Position numbers and translations under genes: made by a program. The notes beneath the pieces are model-generated. The model was given only the letters and a program-made list of their open reading frames with translations, did no database searches and was not told where the DNA came from. 64,000 nt of DNA from Amphiura filiformis. Taxonomy: Eukaryota; Echinodermata; Ophiuroidea; Amphilepidida; Amphiuridae. This document shows positions 1-11,864 of the stretch, one piece after another (position 1 is the stretch's first letter; every line of letters begins with the position of its first letter). The stretch is taken from NCBI RefSeq assembly GCF_039555335.1, contig NC_092647.1, positions 12,593,094 to 12,657,093 of the forward strand, written 5' to 3'.

Positions 1-123
1 GATGTAAGTGGGAGTATGTGCGTCAATGTTTGCAACGACACACATTCAAACCATGCACCTACCTGCAAATGAGTACCCACATTATTGGAAAGTTTATTAT
101 TAACAGCATTATTTTTTAATTAC

Positions 124-340
124 CTGTAATGGACCTGACAGGAACCATACCTGAACCATGAGCTTGTTGTGTTGGCAGCTGAACTTGTTGAATCTGCTGG
201 TGCTGTTGTTCATCTTGTCCTGCTTGTGCAGGTTGTTGAATCTGCTGCTGCTGTTGTTCATCTTGTCCTGATTGTACTGGTTGTTGTTGCTGCTGTCTGT
301 CTTGGCGCTTTCTGGTCCTATGCCTACCCTTGCGAGTCAT
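124..340 (-). CDS. Possible first coding exon, glutamine-rich protein of unknown function
   Basis: On the minus strand an ATG at 338-340 opens 72 complete codons to a consensus splice donor: CAG at 126-124 followed by GTAATT from 123. The unspliced frame stops just after the donor. The product starts with a basic stretch (MTRKGRHRTRKRQDRQ) and continues with two imperfect copies of a unit that reads GQDEQQ followed by glutamines and IQQ, so the exon contains an internal ~45-bp duplication. A second possible donor (CAG then GTATGG) lies near 151-155. The basic start could be a nuclear signal, but that is inference. No family is recognised. Downstream exons would lie left of the window. It could instead be a chance open frame across a CAG-rich tract, which is why confidence is low. 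Confidence 0.35.
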
Positions 341-842
341 GTTGAAACTTCAGCAGAAATTAACGATTCCTAATTGATATTTGTGAACAAAAATTCAACA
401 TCACAATGCTAAAATCAATGTGCACACAAATGTTGGGTGGACTGAAAAAGATTGTGATCTAATTGACCAATTTCTGACTCAACACTCTGATTTGGACCAA
501 GTGCCATTTTCTTTTTATGTGCGACACAGTTTTTTCTATCTATGCCAGGTCATGTAGATTACATGTAGCTCAATTTACTGCAGCTCAACATCAATTTTAT
601 AGTAATGATTAAAGCTCCCGCGCGTATAAGTAAAATCACCCGCTTTTTGCATGTTATTCCCGCACACCGTCATCGTCCCTATATCTTCGTGTCAAAAATT
701 GCCGTGATAGTACGATGAATCCTCACGTTTTCAACAGCTACGCATGGTGATTTTATTCGAGATAGGCCGAGCGACTTAGGCTAAGCATACAATTTGAGAT
801 TTTGAGAGCCTGCCACACTGTTTCTATTCTATGTTTTTACGA
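341..842. other. No gene seen; upstream flank of the Q-rich exon
   Basis: Mixed AT-rich sequence. It would contain the 5' UTR and promoter if the exon at 124-340 is real. I see no clear TATA box, CCAAT pair or repeat. One TACATGTA octamer lies at 560-567. Confidence 0.4.
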
Positions 843-848
843 TTTTCA

Positions 849-970
849 GTATGACCAGTATATGGCTGGTCGTAACCGCCACAACGTGGAGCTGCTACGC
901 CAGTAGCTTACTTTTCGCTTCGAGCTAAATTGACCAATCATGTTAGATCTTTTCATTACGCTGGAGACAG
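849..970 (+). repeat. Left arm of inverted repeat pair (partner 2745-2870)
   Basis: The sequence from CTGGTCGTAACCGCC through GTGGAGCTGCTACG to ATTGACCAATCATG recurs, diverged, in reverse complement at 2745-2870. The two arms could be the ends of one ~2-kb element or two separate MITE copies. No transposase frame lies between them. Confidence 0.5.
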
Positions 971-1954
971 TGGATGCATCCTCGCTCCAGAGAGAAAAAC
1001 TCTTGCCAAAATTAATGTTTACTATGGGGATTTTAAATGAATCGATTGTAAATAAACCACGACCAGCTGTACAGGATCAATACCATTGTTTGATTAGTGT
1101 ATAGTCAATGTTACCTTGCATGCATGTGTCATGTGTGTGGCGTGTTTGTTTGTTTGTTTGTCTACTGTGTCAGGCCAGGATCACTGACACCCACGGTACT
1201 GATACTGTCATACTATCACGGTGATCATATTGTTGAATGTTGTTGACTTTAAAATAATCATGATGCAGTCATGTCTACAGTAGAATTCACCACGACCTTT
1301 GAAGGACTTAAACCCCATTAAAAGCTATTAAACCAAGATAACACTCAATGAAAACAGCTCAACTATGTTACATCAGATCTTCTCTGGTTAAATACACACT
1401 GCACTTGTGTCTGTTTTACCTGTGCAATGAGCAATGAGCTGGTATTAGAGTTTCAGTTGGGTGAACGATTATAAAGCTTAACGCAAGGTAACAATACTGT
1501 GGGCTTTTGTTTACTTAAATGAGACAATAGTCTGCTTATTGTTAACCAGCGTTCTTGAAAATGAGAAGCTTAATGACTTAACACGGTTTAGAAATAATTT
1601 CTTCATATTTTTTGGTGTTATCTGTCGCTTATATCCTTCCTAAAACACTAAAGTACCAATATTTCCAAACACCTAAATTAGCTAAAAATTTAGGACATGT
1701 TACAAAACTATATTTTCTAGAATTTCAGAGAATACTTTAAATATTGGCGGTTATTTTTTACACAGTGACGCCAACTAGGCAATGGCCTATACTTCTAACA
1801 TACACTATTTGTAGAGGTCACGCGTCAATGGTGAGCGCACTGAGTATTGTGTATAGGAAAACGGACAGTAACTACAGTATGTATGGCCTACTACTAGTAT
1901 ATAAAGTAAATCCGAACTGGTTTGCAGTTTGCTGAAGGTCGAATTCCGCAGGGA

Positions 1955-2430
1955 CAGGGGCGTAGCAAGAGCACCGGGGGCCCATGGACAAGGAGCAGTA
2001 TGGGCCCTTTGAACCAGGGCGGGATTTAGCCTACCTTATGGAGGCCCCGAACTCACGTGCAGAGGAAAGCATGTACACACAAGACAGTGGCCAAGTTTTG
2101 GTTCAACTAAAGGGGGACTAAGGGAGACTAACATATTTTGTTCAATTCAATTTTAGACTATTTTGGCCCCAGATCAACATGAATTTTGCTACTTGTATTT
2201 GCGCGAAGCGCGGAAAATTTTACAATTTTACCCTATTTTGACCACAAAACGTGTTGTTATTGGGGTTAAAAGAAAGATACATAGAGCAAATTTTGGGGGC
2301 CCTGGACCCGGGTCCATCTGGCCCAATGGTATAAAAAAAACCCTATTAGCCCTTATTTAATTCTCGCTTTTGTGCTCGGGGCCCTGAACCTCGGGGCCCA
2401 TGGACTTCGGCCCACCCTGTCCCCCGCTTG
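1955..2430. repeat. Degenerate GGGCCCATGGA-bounded repeat
   Basis: Copies of GGGCCCATGGAC occur near 1977 and 2395, and the left one follows the recurrent GGGGCGTAGCAAG motif. Related 'AGTGGCGTAG' starts occur at about 44215, 46390 and 63143. The middle is AT-rich with GCGCGAAGCGCGG near 2200. This looks like an old dispersed repeat; the exact ends are unclear. Confidence 0.35.
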
Positions 2431-2744
2431 CTGGCGCCTGCGCAGGGACACCGCGCAAGTTATACAAATTAGCTCCCGGCGATACACTGCAGATCGCAGA
2501 ACTGTGTGCATAGTTTACCACCACTCTGCCTAGCTATATAGTTATGTACAATACTGTATGAGTTTCTTATGAGTGCAAGTCCATCTTAATAATAAGTCAG
2601 TTCGTACTTTTCATAAACTACTTTTTGAATCATAACTTTCGTGACCGAGGATATCTTTCAACTACGTGACGCTCGCCTGGCAAATTCTTAATGAATAAAT
2701 TCGCTTCACGTAATGAGTAAGTCGTACTTAATTGGTCAGTTTTA

Positions 2745-2870
2745 CCTCCGAGTAATGAAAAACTCTAACATGATCATGATTGGTCAATTTGGCTCCACGG
2801 AGCAAAAAGTCAGCTACGTAGCAGCTCCACGCTAGGCGGTTCTTATGCCTACCATATCAGTATCCCATAT
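2745..2870 (-). repeat. Right arm of inverted repeat pair (partner 849-970)
   Basis: Reverse complement of the arm at 849-970, sharing GTGGAGCTGCTACG and AATTGACCAATCATG with small indels. Confidence 0.5.
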
Positions 2871-2879
2871 GATATTTCT

Positions 2880-4188
2880 ATTGCAAGAAAATTTTATTTG
2901 TTGTCAGGTTTTATCTTAAATACACTAACTGGAAATTAAATACACTAATTAGTGAGGACCGGTATTTTGCTGTGGATATGTTTAACTGCAATTTGCGGGT
3001 AAAAATTTGAAATCCTGGGTAAAAATTGTGATCATATTCAACTCTTTGAGAAAATAATAATATAAAGGAATGCATGTAAAATCCAGCTGCAATACAATGT
3101 ACATTATTGACACACTACCACTCTCTTTATCTACGGCAATAATAGAATATCGATTTCAATCGAATTGAACACATTGCTCAGTTTTGAGTTTGTAGTTGAC
3201 TACTAAGCGACCTAAGCGATCGATTGCTAGCCAATCAGATAGAACTCCTTTTCTTATGCGTTAGTGAAATACCACTCGCCTGTCAGCTCACCAACGGAGT
3301 ATTAAATTTATATTTATCGTATAGGACGTCGACACTGTGTCCCGCTGGATTGAGTAAATTTCAGTTTTTTACAATTATGTGCACAATATTACCGACATAT
3401 CATTCATGGCAAAAATATCTAGGTCTGCAATTGCCATCATCATTTTTCGTGTAAAATACATACATACAAATGTACACCCTGCTAATTTCTGTTCTTTTTT
3501 ACATGTACATTTTTTTTAAAGATATATAACATTGGATTTGTGCATATTTGTTTATCTTTTTTAATTTAGGTTGACAATAGGTTCTTTTTGCATGCTGCCT
3601 TGTGTGAATTTGGTGAAAACCATAGAAATAACAATATACTGTATACAGTCACACAGAGCACTCAGCAGTTTAAAAGAGAACAATGATATCCTATCACGCA
3701 TGGCCGAATTGTATTTTTTGTCAAGTCATATGTTGCTCAATCTATAAAAACAAGAATTTCCCACATATCGCTAGTATAGTAAATGAAGTGTAAAAATACA
3801 TGTTAAATTACCTCAATTGGTGTGTAAGTCCAATCCAACCAAAGTAAATCCTTGATTTTCCTTCAAACAGTGAATTGTTTCCACTCAAATTCAATTTAAT
3901 ATGATACGGTTAGAAAAACACATACGCCATATTTCATACATTGTACAGTGTTGCTACAATGTAGCCAATTCGCGATGTGTGGTGCAAAAGTACAACTTGG
4001 GTGTTTTTTCCACAATAATGGCAATATTGTGGAAATTTCTAGATTGCCAATGCAATGTGGACTACATGGATTAATAGTACTAAATGCGAACGCACCCAAC
4101 GACATGTACACTTACCACCAGGTTACCACAATGAATTGAGATATGATTGGGCAAGTTGCCAAGGTACAAAGTACAAAGCAATTTAAGC
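2880..4188. other. No gene or clear repeat seen
   Basis: AT-rich sequence with short open frames on both strands that carry no recognisable motif. A TACATGTA octamer is at 3500-3507. Confidence 0.35.
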
Positions 4189-4557
4189 CAAGAAATGTCT
4201 TTAAAAAAGACAATGCCTCCAAGATACCAGTGGGCACCTTTTGTTATTAGTTAAGGAGACACTTATAATGCTAGCTTTAAGGTAACGCTATTGGATATAG
4301 ATTTTTGTCTGATTGAAATATGTGAGCCCATTCTCTCCTGATTACAAGACTGAAAATTTTATTTTAATCGGATATTCGGTTACCAAAATATGGCCTGTCA
4401 AAATGGCACGTAACCAAGAAGTTGGCAACAACTTTCTTTTATTTTTGTTTTGCAATGTTGTCAGGTATCCCTTATTTTCTAATTATATATGCAAGAATTA
4501 TACAAAGTAAAATGTTCAGATCGGCTACAAAATAAGATATAAAACCCATGGATGCCT

Positions 4558-4652
4558 TTGGCAAATTTCCATTTGCATATTAATTAATTAGGGCCCTAAT
4601 CAACTTTTCTAATAAGTGGCCCTAATTAATTATGCAAATTGAAATTTGCCAA
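4558..4652. repeat. Inverted repeat within element X copy 1
   Basis: Arms begin TTGGCAAATTTCCATTTGCAT and end ATGCAAATTGAAATTTGCCAA, flanking an internal AATTAGGGCC / GGCCCTAATT pair. The structure is also kept in copy 2 near 20310-20402. Confidence 0.75.
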
Positions 4653-4758
4653 AACGCAACCGTAATTTTGTAGTAGTATGTGTTCTAACCATGTACCATG
4701 CCTCAGTGCCATAGCTCTTTTAATTGTATCTGATTATCTGAAATCTTTACTTTGCATA

Positions 4759-5535
4759 ATTCATGCATGTAATTAGAAAATCATCTGGCAACTGGACTTG
4801 TCAAAAATATAGAAAATAAAACGAAACTTGTTGCCAATTTTTTTTTTTTTTTTCGCGCCATTTTGACAGGCCATATCTCAAGAACCGAATGTAATCTACA
4901 GGGCATAAGCTTTAACATACTATAGTATTATTTAAATAGAAAGAAAATCTAAATGTGTACATTAGCCAATAGGGCCACGGTCACCTAAAGCCATCTTGCA
5001 ATCTTGCAGATAATTCTGATGTATGAAATAAGACCTTCAAACTTTCAGATATGAAGAGTTCCAGATGCAGGCAGCCGTTTCTGTTTTTTAAATATAGGCC
5101 TAAGTTGTATCAAGAGTCATTTCTTGTGGATTTTTTGACTGAAAATTACGATTGTAACGTTTCAGAGTAACAAGTTTTCGTATCAGATTCTTTTATGCTT
5201 GTTTATTATATTTTGTATTCAGGACTAAAATAATATTAATATTATTATATTTAGGGGGGTCTTTTCATAGGCCATTACTTTTTTGTATGTGTAATTGAAT
5301 AAAAAATCAAAAACATTGTTTTGTTTTCTTTCCTTCATTTGTGCTTTGTTTTGCATCGAAAGGGCCAATATCAACACCTTGTTTGTAAGAAGTATTGTGT
5401 GGGGAAAGATGATTCTTGCATTTTATTTTTATTTTTATCTTAACAAACAAAAAGCAAATTTCTCAGTCATAGTCTTGAAACGGTCATGGGTATGCATGCA
5501 AAAATATTGCAACAGTAGGGCCTACTCAGTAGAAT
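4759..5535. mobile_element. Segment present only in element X copy 1
   Basis: Copy 2 runs straight from its equivalent of 4758 to its equivalent of 5536, so about 777 bases are either inserted here or deleted there. The segment contains GACAGGCCATAT and a poly-T tract related to X sequence near 4390, so it may be a second partial X-like piece. Confidence 0.55.
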
Positions 5536-6147
5536 GTAAAAAACTGACATACATACCACCAACATGACCAACCACGCATGGGAATTGGGGAAGCAAATAG
5601 GCCTACTTTAAAACGAATTATATCAACGCAATAAAATTGCAATACTTTAGTAGGCCTACATGTATTTGAACAGCAATGAAGCCGGCCATAGGCGCGGCTA
5701 GGCGTATCATACCATGACATGTGTGTACGTTGAACACGGCACAGCACATACATCTCGTATGCAGAGAAATCAAATAGCTAGCCGGTCTTTTCAATCCCAT
5801 CATTTCAGCCTATATGATGTAGACACGCATGCACGATGATTGTGGCCTAGTCGAGCCTAGCCTGCATGCCAGTCGGCCTGCTGACTCACCGCGTATTAAA
5901 TGGCACAAAAATACCTCAAATTTTGCACAAAACAATCCGTGATGTCAAATTATCACATCCAAAGTGTCGCCATGAACGTCAGCTTCAACTTCTCCAGCCA
6001 AAGTTTTTCCATTGATAATCAGATTTCATGTAATCATGAAATTAAACCTTGTTTAATGTGTATTCCCATTGCCACACACAGCATAACAGTTGTCCGACTA
6101 TTTCTACGATAAGTTGCTGATGTGATGAGGTACACCCTATATTAAAT

Positions 6148-6282
6148 ACCGAATTAAAAATACTAGTTTGCGTCTGACGTCATGACAAAGGCGCGCCGTG
6201 ATTGGTTGCTGACCTGCGCAGTATGGCATTTTTTGGTCTGGTTGACAGGACGGCATACGCAAGCTAGTCTTTTAATTCGGTC
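6148..6282. mobile_element. Small MITE with ACCGAATTAAA ends
   Basis: Inverted ends ACCGAATTAAAA...TTTTAATTCGGT, followed internally by ACTAGTTTGCGT / ACGCAAGCTAGT. The paralogous copy within X copy 2 is at 18878-19003 and lacks about 35 internal bases. Confidence 0.65.
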
Positions 6283-6677
6283 TTCAATTATACAACATAT
6301 GAGTTTGAAAAATTCTAATGCATAATTCATGAGCTTGATAGACTCGCACCATTGGCGCCACGTGCTAGGCGTTTCTAGAATCCCTATAGAATAAGATTAA
6401 TTTTAATGCTAATTTATTGCACATGCTGAGGAAGCGTGATTACCTTTTTGAACATTCGGAAATGGCGATAGGCGAATTTATGTATGGCGCAAAGAGGTGG
6501 GGATATATATTGGGCTCTCGATATTGGGCGGAAATTAGAGTACTTGTCAGAATATAAATTTGTACAATCGGCCTACATGCCGCGCAATGTGCGGCATTTT
6601 AGGTGTAAATTTGAAAGCAAACTACCTCCTGCGGAGGCAGAAAAATCTGTGTCATTGCATGTTTCGAGTTCAATAAT

Positions 6678-6726
6678 TCAATAATAATAATAATAATAAT
6701 AATAACAATAATAACAATAATAATAA
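6678..6726 (+). repeat. (AAT)n microsatellite, Helitron target
   Basis: Runs of AAT/AAC triplets end with an A directly before the Helitron TC end. The microsatellite resumes with TAATAATAAT at 7691. Confidence 0.9.
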
Positions 6727-7690
6727 TCTTACTATAAATAGGGAAATGTATGTATCTATCTATGTATCTATGTATCTATGTATCTATGTATGCCTATAAA
6801 GGCTCCGTCAGTTTCGATCCAAATGTCGCCAAATTCATACGGGAGATCGATGAATATACGGGAACGTGTTTAAACTTTATTTGGTTGAAAACGGTCAAGA
6901 ATTGGCTGCAAAAACAGTGAAAATATGGGTAAAAACGGGTTTTTTGTTATGAAAATCCTTTGCCAGACTACGCGTCACTGCAGCTGGCCGGCAGCGCGTC
7001 GGCGCCTCGTGCGTAATGCGCACTACGCCAATGGGCGCGTAAACGGCGCAGAGCCACGCGACTGCGAGCCAGAGACCAGTGGACATGATAATACGGAAAG
7101 AAGGAAAAATAAAGGACAAAAAGGTACATGGACGGGTCACGGGATTATGATAACGGGTGAACACGTCCGCAGACACGCTATGAGAGGACGTAATAAATAC
7201 GGGAAAAAGATGTTTGTTGTTTAAACAACATGAAGCGGTACTATAAAGAAAAATAAAATTAAAATGAGGACAAAAAAGTACGAGTAATAGGCCAACGGGT
7301 TAAAGTAACTAAATGAAACGGGAACGAAACAAAGAAGGAAAGAAACTAATCAGGAAATGTAAGAAAAAGAAGCTAAAATAATGAGAACAGAATTAAATAA
7401 AAAACATGGAAACGGGAAATCACAAGCAGCAAATAAACAAAGAAGCTAAAGGGAAATGTAAGAAAGAACAGATTTAGAAAATAATGGGAACGAGGTTAAA
7501 TAAATAAATAACATGGAAACGGAAAATCACAAGCTAAGCAAATAAAACTAAAAAAGAAAGTGCAAGAAGAGACAGGTTTAGAAAAATAAAAGGTACCTTT
7601 TCAATGATTCTACCTGTTCAGTAATTATTCCTGTTATGGTGAACGCTCCCATCTAGCGGGGACCCGCGCGAAGCGCGGGTATCCCGCTAG
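6727..7690 (+). mobile_element. Non-autonomous Helitron, 964 bp
   Basis: The left end begins TCTTACTATAAATAGGG and is preceded by A. The right end has an 8-bp GC-rich hairpin (ACCCGCGC, loop GAA, GCGCGGGT), then ATCCCGCTAG, and is followed by T. These are the classical Helitron hallmarks: 5' TC, 3' hairpin about 10 bases before CTAG, insertion between A and T, and no target duplication. The interior has a TATC/TATG tetranucleotide run (6753-6790), a CpG-rich patch near 6965-7070 and a purine-rich tail. There is no Rep/helicase frame, so it depends on another element for movement. Confidence 0.88.
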
Positions 7691-7720
7691 TAATAATAAT
7701 AATAATTACAAATAGCGAGT

Positions 7721-8590
7721 TAGGGCATACGCCCTAAATGGGCAGGCAACACTAGACTAAATCCTCCAGTCTCGAATATACGCACGGCCGCTACACTGTG
7801 CTGTATACATCGATATTAAATAGAGGGTGCATGCCACTAAATCCGCGTGTGAAGCGGTTTCCGGTAAAAGTTTATCACGACTATAGTCCCAACTTTGCAT
7901 AAAAAATGTGCAAAATCGGTACAATATTAACAATTTTAGTGTTGCAAATCGTGTTTTGCTAGAACTTGTGAATGTGATCTCTACTAATTTGAACAGAAAA
8001 CGCGAAAATTTGAGTGATGTTTACGATGATGAGCGCATGAACACACGAGGTCAAAACGCGGTTAGCAGTCGGACGTAAACAAGGGAAAATCGGGTCTTTT
8101 TATATAGCGCTATTTTTCTCAAAAAGTAGACCTAAAATATGGTGTCATTTTCAGATATGTTATGCAGAATTTTGTTCTGATTAAGATGATATCAAATATA
8201 TATTTCAAAGTAAGACGTAACTCGACTTATAGCCTAAAACGTGACCCCTATTTTGCACGTAAAGTCTATGGAAAGCTATTTTGTGGCATGTACCCTAGAC
8301 TTCAGTGGCTGTATACGAACGAGCCGCCGCCATGTTTGTCCGCCATTTTGCGAGTGAGAGGCCAGGGACTCAGGCTAAGGCAACACTAGTACCCAAAACT
8401 GTTTCATATTAGCTAATTTCAGAGATTAAGTACGCTAAACGTATTTACGTGTCATACAGATAACTATTGTGTAATAAAAGTATTTTTTGTGAAGTTAATT
8501 TCAATTTTTCATCATGCATGTTTTTTCAAAAATGCCCTAACTTTGTGGGGATGAGATTATTAGTATAAATTAGGACTTAGGGCATCCAAA
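7721..8590. repeat. Possible MITE with GTTAGGGCAT ends
   Basis: GTTAGGGCAT at 7721 is mirrored by ATGCCCTAAC at 8532. GGCAACACTAG occurs in direct orientation near 7745 and 8378. The ~850-base interior has no recognisable gene; a 75-codon frame at 8162-8389 shows no motif. Confidence 0.3.
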
Positions 8591-9064
8591 TGACCCAGGG
8601 TCACCTGTGTTAAAGGTTCCATTGCCTCAAACCCAGCTCTATGACTGGCAACTTCTGACTTCCGGGCCGAAGACCTTGTTTATCAATCAATCGATTTCAT
8701 CAGCTCAGTCACCGGGGCTCAGTGTAGCTGTGTCAACGCTGTCATGGCTGTGTAGCTCTATTTTTGGCCCTACTGATTTTATATCTGGTGTTTCAATTTC
8801 GACAAAAACCCGCGTCCGTGGTTCGTGGAAAATGCTTCGTCATGACAGTGTACATGTGTAGGAAGGTCTTCAATCGATCTAATTCGTAATGTACTGTATA
8901 GACGAGGTGTATGAATGATGTTACAATTCATGAATCATGTGAATTACATTGCAATTCAGGTAAGCTTAAATTTTCTTTAATGTCATGAATGATGAATGTA
9001 GACACATGTAGAGGAGGTGTACCATGCACAACTGCATGATGCTGTTACATTGGTACTACTAAGC

Positions 9065-9730
9065 TTAAAGGCCCATTCAGTGATTTGCTCATCCGGACGA
9101 TCGTAAAAATCATCAAAATTCAGATTTTGGTACCTTTGTAATTGGCATAGATGTGCTAACATAGCCTGCTAGTGGTTCGGTCGAAAGCCGTGTATTTTAG
9201 ACAAAATAAAGCATTTGATGATTCTGGACTTTTGATACTGACAGTACAAAAAGTCCGACTCGAGATCGAAAGAAGCTCACTCTCCACGTACCAACACGCG
9301 TTGCGTATTGTTTCTACTACTTATTACATCAGTAGCTACTATTTTAAACAAAATTTTAACTGTTTTTCATATTTGAATTGACCGTTAGTTTGCCTCGGTG
9401 ATCTTTAATTGCTTATTTTGTTTTCTACTACAAAATTGTAGCTTAAAAGCGTCTGTTTTAAATCAATTTAGACTCTACTTCCCCCGTGTTAGAAACACTG
9501 GACTAGGAAGTTTTTCCAGTCGATTGGTGGCGCACTGTACGAAAATCTCGATTTTCTCAGAGTTGAAGTAGAAAACCTTTCTAAAACTTCTGTTTTTGAC
9601 TAATTTGTCGATGTATTCAGGGAAAAGTGGTTTAATGAAATTCTGTAGACTTATTCTTTATTTCTAAGCAACTCTGACAAATTTCCATTTTTTTTTAATG
9701 TTCCTGTGAAATCACTGAAAGGGCCTTTAA
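9065..9730 (+). mobile_element. MITE family P, copy 1
   Basis: Terminal inverted repeats TTAAAGGCCCATTCAGTGAT and ATCACTGAAAGGGCCTTTAA bound 666 bases. Two more copies lie at 27138-27804 and 29505-30096. Shared internal sequence includes GACGATCGTAAAAATCATC just inside the left end. No open frame is conserved. Confidence 0.8.
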
Positions 9731-9835
9731 TATTCTCATGTGTAACTGTAAATCATTTGCAAGGTCTCTGGTTTCATACTACCCTGCCGCTTGCTGCTGA
9801 GCGGCGTGGCGCACGCGCATTGGCATTGGCAGACA

Positions 9836-10010
9836 TACTATAAAGTAATTCTTGGCCAAGCTCGAACATACCTGTTGCACTGTATGATCCATGTAGCGTA
9901 CAAATCGTGTACCGTACGCAATCATGTAACATGAGTGCATGCTTTCTACTGTACGGTACCTCACTTAGCGCACTATGTTCCAGCTTGGCCAAGAATTTAA
10001 TACTTAGATA
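9836..10010. mobile_element. MITE with CTTGGCCAAG-type inverted ends, copy 1
   Basis: AATTCTTGGCCAAGCTCGAAC on the left is mirrored by GTTCCAGCTTGGCCAAGAATT on the right. A better preserved copy with longer ends is at 60722-60921. Confidence 0.7.
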
Positions 10011-10454
10011 AATAGGCATATAGTTTAGCTGCAACTCTATGTCTATAACGGACTAGATTAGGCATATAGTTTCTGCAACGCATAGGCCTAGATATAAAAT
10101 TGTTAATTCTGATCTTAGCCAGTGGCTGTGGTTTAGCTTGTAAGCACTGCATTTCATTGAGTTCCTGTATGTCGTCTAAAACACGGTAGAGGATATGGTG
10201 CGCGTACATGCATCATTACGCAACACGCTTGTCGAGAGATGCGCACTAGCTGCACGAAGTTCTGCGAAGTAATACGCCACACAGTACGCGCAACTGAATT
10301 TGTTAATTTTAGAATAAGGGAAGTTTTCATGGCTGTTTGTACATATAGTTAATTTATTTTCCCCTAAATAAAACTAGTTTTAGTTATCAAAATAATAATT
10401 TACGGTAACTGACTAAAGAATGACAACAAATGATAGGAATTTTTGTTTTTACTA

Positions 10455-10556
10455 TCCTCTACGTATGATGGACGACAGACAGGTCCAATTTTTATCGTAG
10501 TGTGCGCCAGCATCCACTACGCAAAATATTGGTCTTGCCTGTCGTCTCTCATACGG
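10455..10556. mobile_element. Short hairpin MITE
   Basis: CGTATGATGGACGACAGACAGG and its diverged reverse complement CCTGTCGTCTCTCATACG flank a CGTAGTG / CACTACG core. Confidence 0.6.
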
Positions 10557-10699
10557 CAAGCAAAACTCTTGCCAACCCCCAACCCAACCCCCTTGCCCCC
10601 CCCCCCCACAGTAAAAAGCCAAAATTACAAAAATGTCACCTTTTTGCAGTAATTTTGCACAAAATTTGTTGGTTTTGCCCCCCAAAAAAAAAATTCACT

Positions 10700-11095
10700 T
10701 TGCCCACTCAATGCCCCCATTGGATGAGAGCATGATTTTTGGCATTGGGTGAGAGCAAAATGTAAAAATATTTGGGTCATTGGGTGAGAACAATTTTTTA
10801 AATGGAACTTTTGTGTTAGAGCCAAAACAGCGCCACAGAAACCTCAAACATCAAATTTCTAGTTCTAAATCTAAATCTAAATGGCTAAAAGTAATAAAAT
10901 CAGTGATAAATGAAAGCTGCTGTTCAAATTGAACTTAAGGGTCTTTGGTTGACAGATCAAATGCAAAAATAGGGTGTCTTCCGGTGACAGAGCATTTGTT
11001 AGTAAAAAGATATGGGGTCTTTGGGTGACAGCGACGCTGAAAAGGGGATCTTAACAGCCTCCAAAGTGGGAGTGCCCCCCGGATTGCCAAACTCA
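10700..11095 (-). repeat. Repeat Q copy 1 (partner 37335-37700)
   Basis: Contains spaced GGGTGAGAGCA, GGTGACAGAGCAT and CTTTGGGTGACAG blocks and ends CCAAAGTGGGAGTGCCCCCC. The same series occurs in reverse complement at 37335-37700. A C-tract and A-tract (10573-10700) precede it. Confidence 0.7.
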
Positions 11096-11099
11096 AAAA

Positions 11100-11850
11100 C
11101 TTTACAATGTGCACAATCTTGGTCATACTGCAATGATGATTGTTTAAATTCATGCACACAGTTGTCAGGATGAAATAACTTCATGGTTTGATTGACACAC
11201 ATTTATGTTACAAACATGTGTGTCAAACTGTTTAAATTGAACTCCTGTCAACTGTGAGCATGTTTAAAAGTATCGAAGTATGGGACCCCCCCCCAGGTCT
11301 ACACTCCCTGGACGCCCATCAAGTTACGCAGAACTTTGGTCCATGGATGAGGGCTCAGTCCCCCCATGTTGGAAAGGCTTTCATGGGGCATGTTCCCATT
11401 ATTAGTGAACTTCTGTATTTTTTAAGTGGGAGTAGGTCCTTTTGAGAGGTCAAATATGATGAGTTGCCAAAATCAGATCATAAAATATCCTTTCCTTTTT
11501 GATCAATTTTCAATACATACAATCAAATAAAAGTCTGAGTCTGCTGCTGACAACTCACCACACGTAACTTTCAAGTTAAATGACCCTCCACACTTTAAAA
11601 GTAGGCCTACAAACATATCCTGTGCATGATACACATCACAGTTTTACCAAACACAACTCCAGTATGGTACTCTGACTTAACTCACCACATTAAGAACACA
11701 CTAATAAGGTTCTTTCACTTCCGATTCCAACCATAACCAATGAACATAAAATGCTACATATCCAATCTTCTACATTAGCTAACTCTTGATTTCCAATACT
11801 CTGAAGATAACAACTCACCATATATTTGAACTCACATTGACTACATTTTT
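11100..11850. other. No gene seen
   Basis: AT-rich sequence with a C-run at 11287-11294. Open frames are short and without motifs. Confidence 0.35.
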
Positions 11851-11864
11851 TGTATCCCCACTCA

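Larger units (their letters stand above)
4189..6645 (-). mobile_element. Element X copy 1 (inverted relative to copy 2)
   Basis: Most of this segment matches 18510-21535 in reverse complement. The shared ends are CAAGAAATGTCTTT at the left and GGAGGCAGAAAAA at the right. After removing segments present in only one copy, both copies are about 1.7 kb. The core has no convincing transposase; open frames shared by both copies (around 5900-6112 and 6484-6640) reflect shared repeat sequence and differ by frameshifts. The element is non-autonomous and of unknown class. A palindrome lies at 4558-4652 and a small MITE at 6148-6282. Confidence 0.7.

Noticed and set aside
5900-6112. Conserved 60-70-codon protein shared with 19062-19244
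   Set aside because: Similarity is explained by both being copies of element X; no transposase motif and the second copy ends differently.
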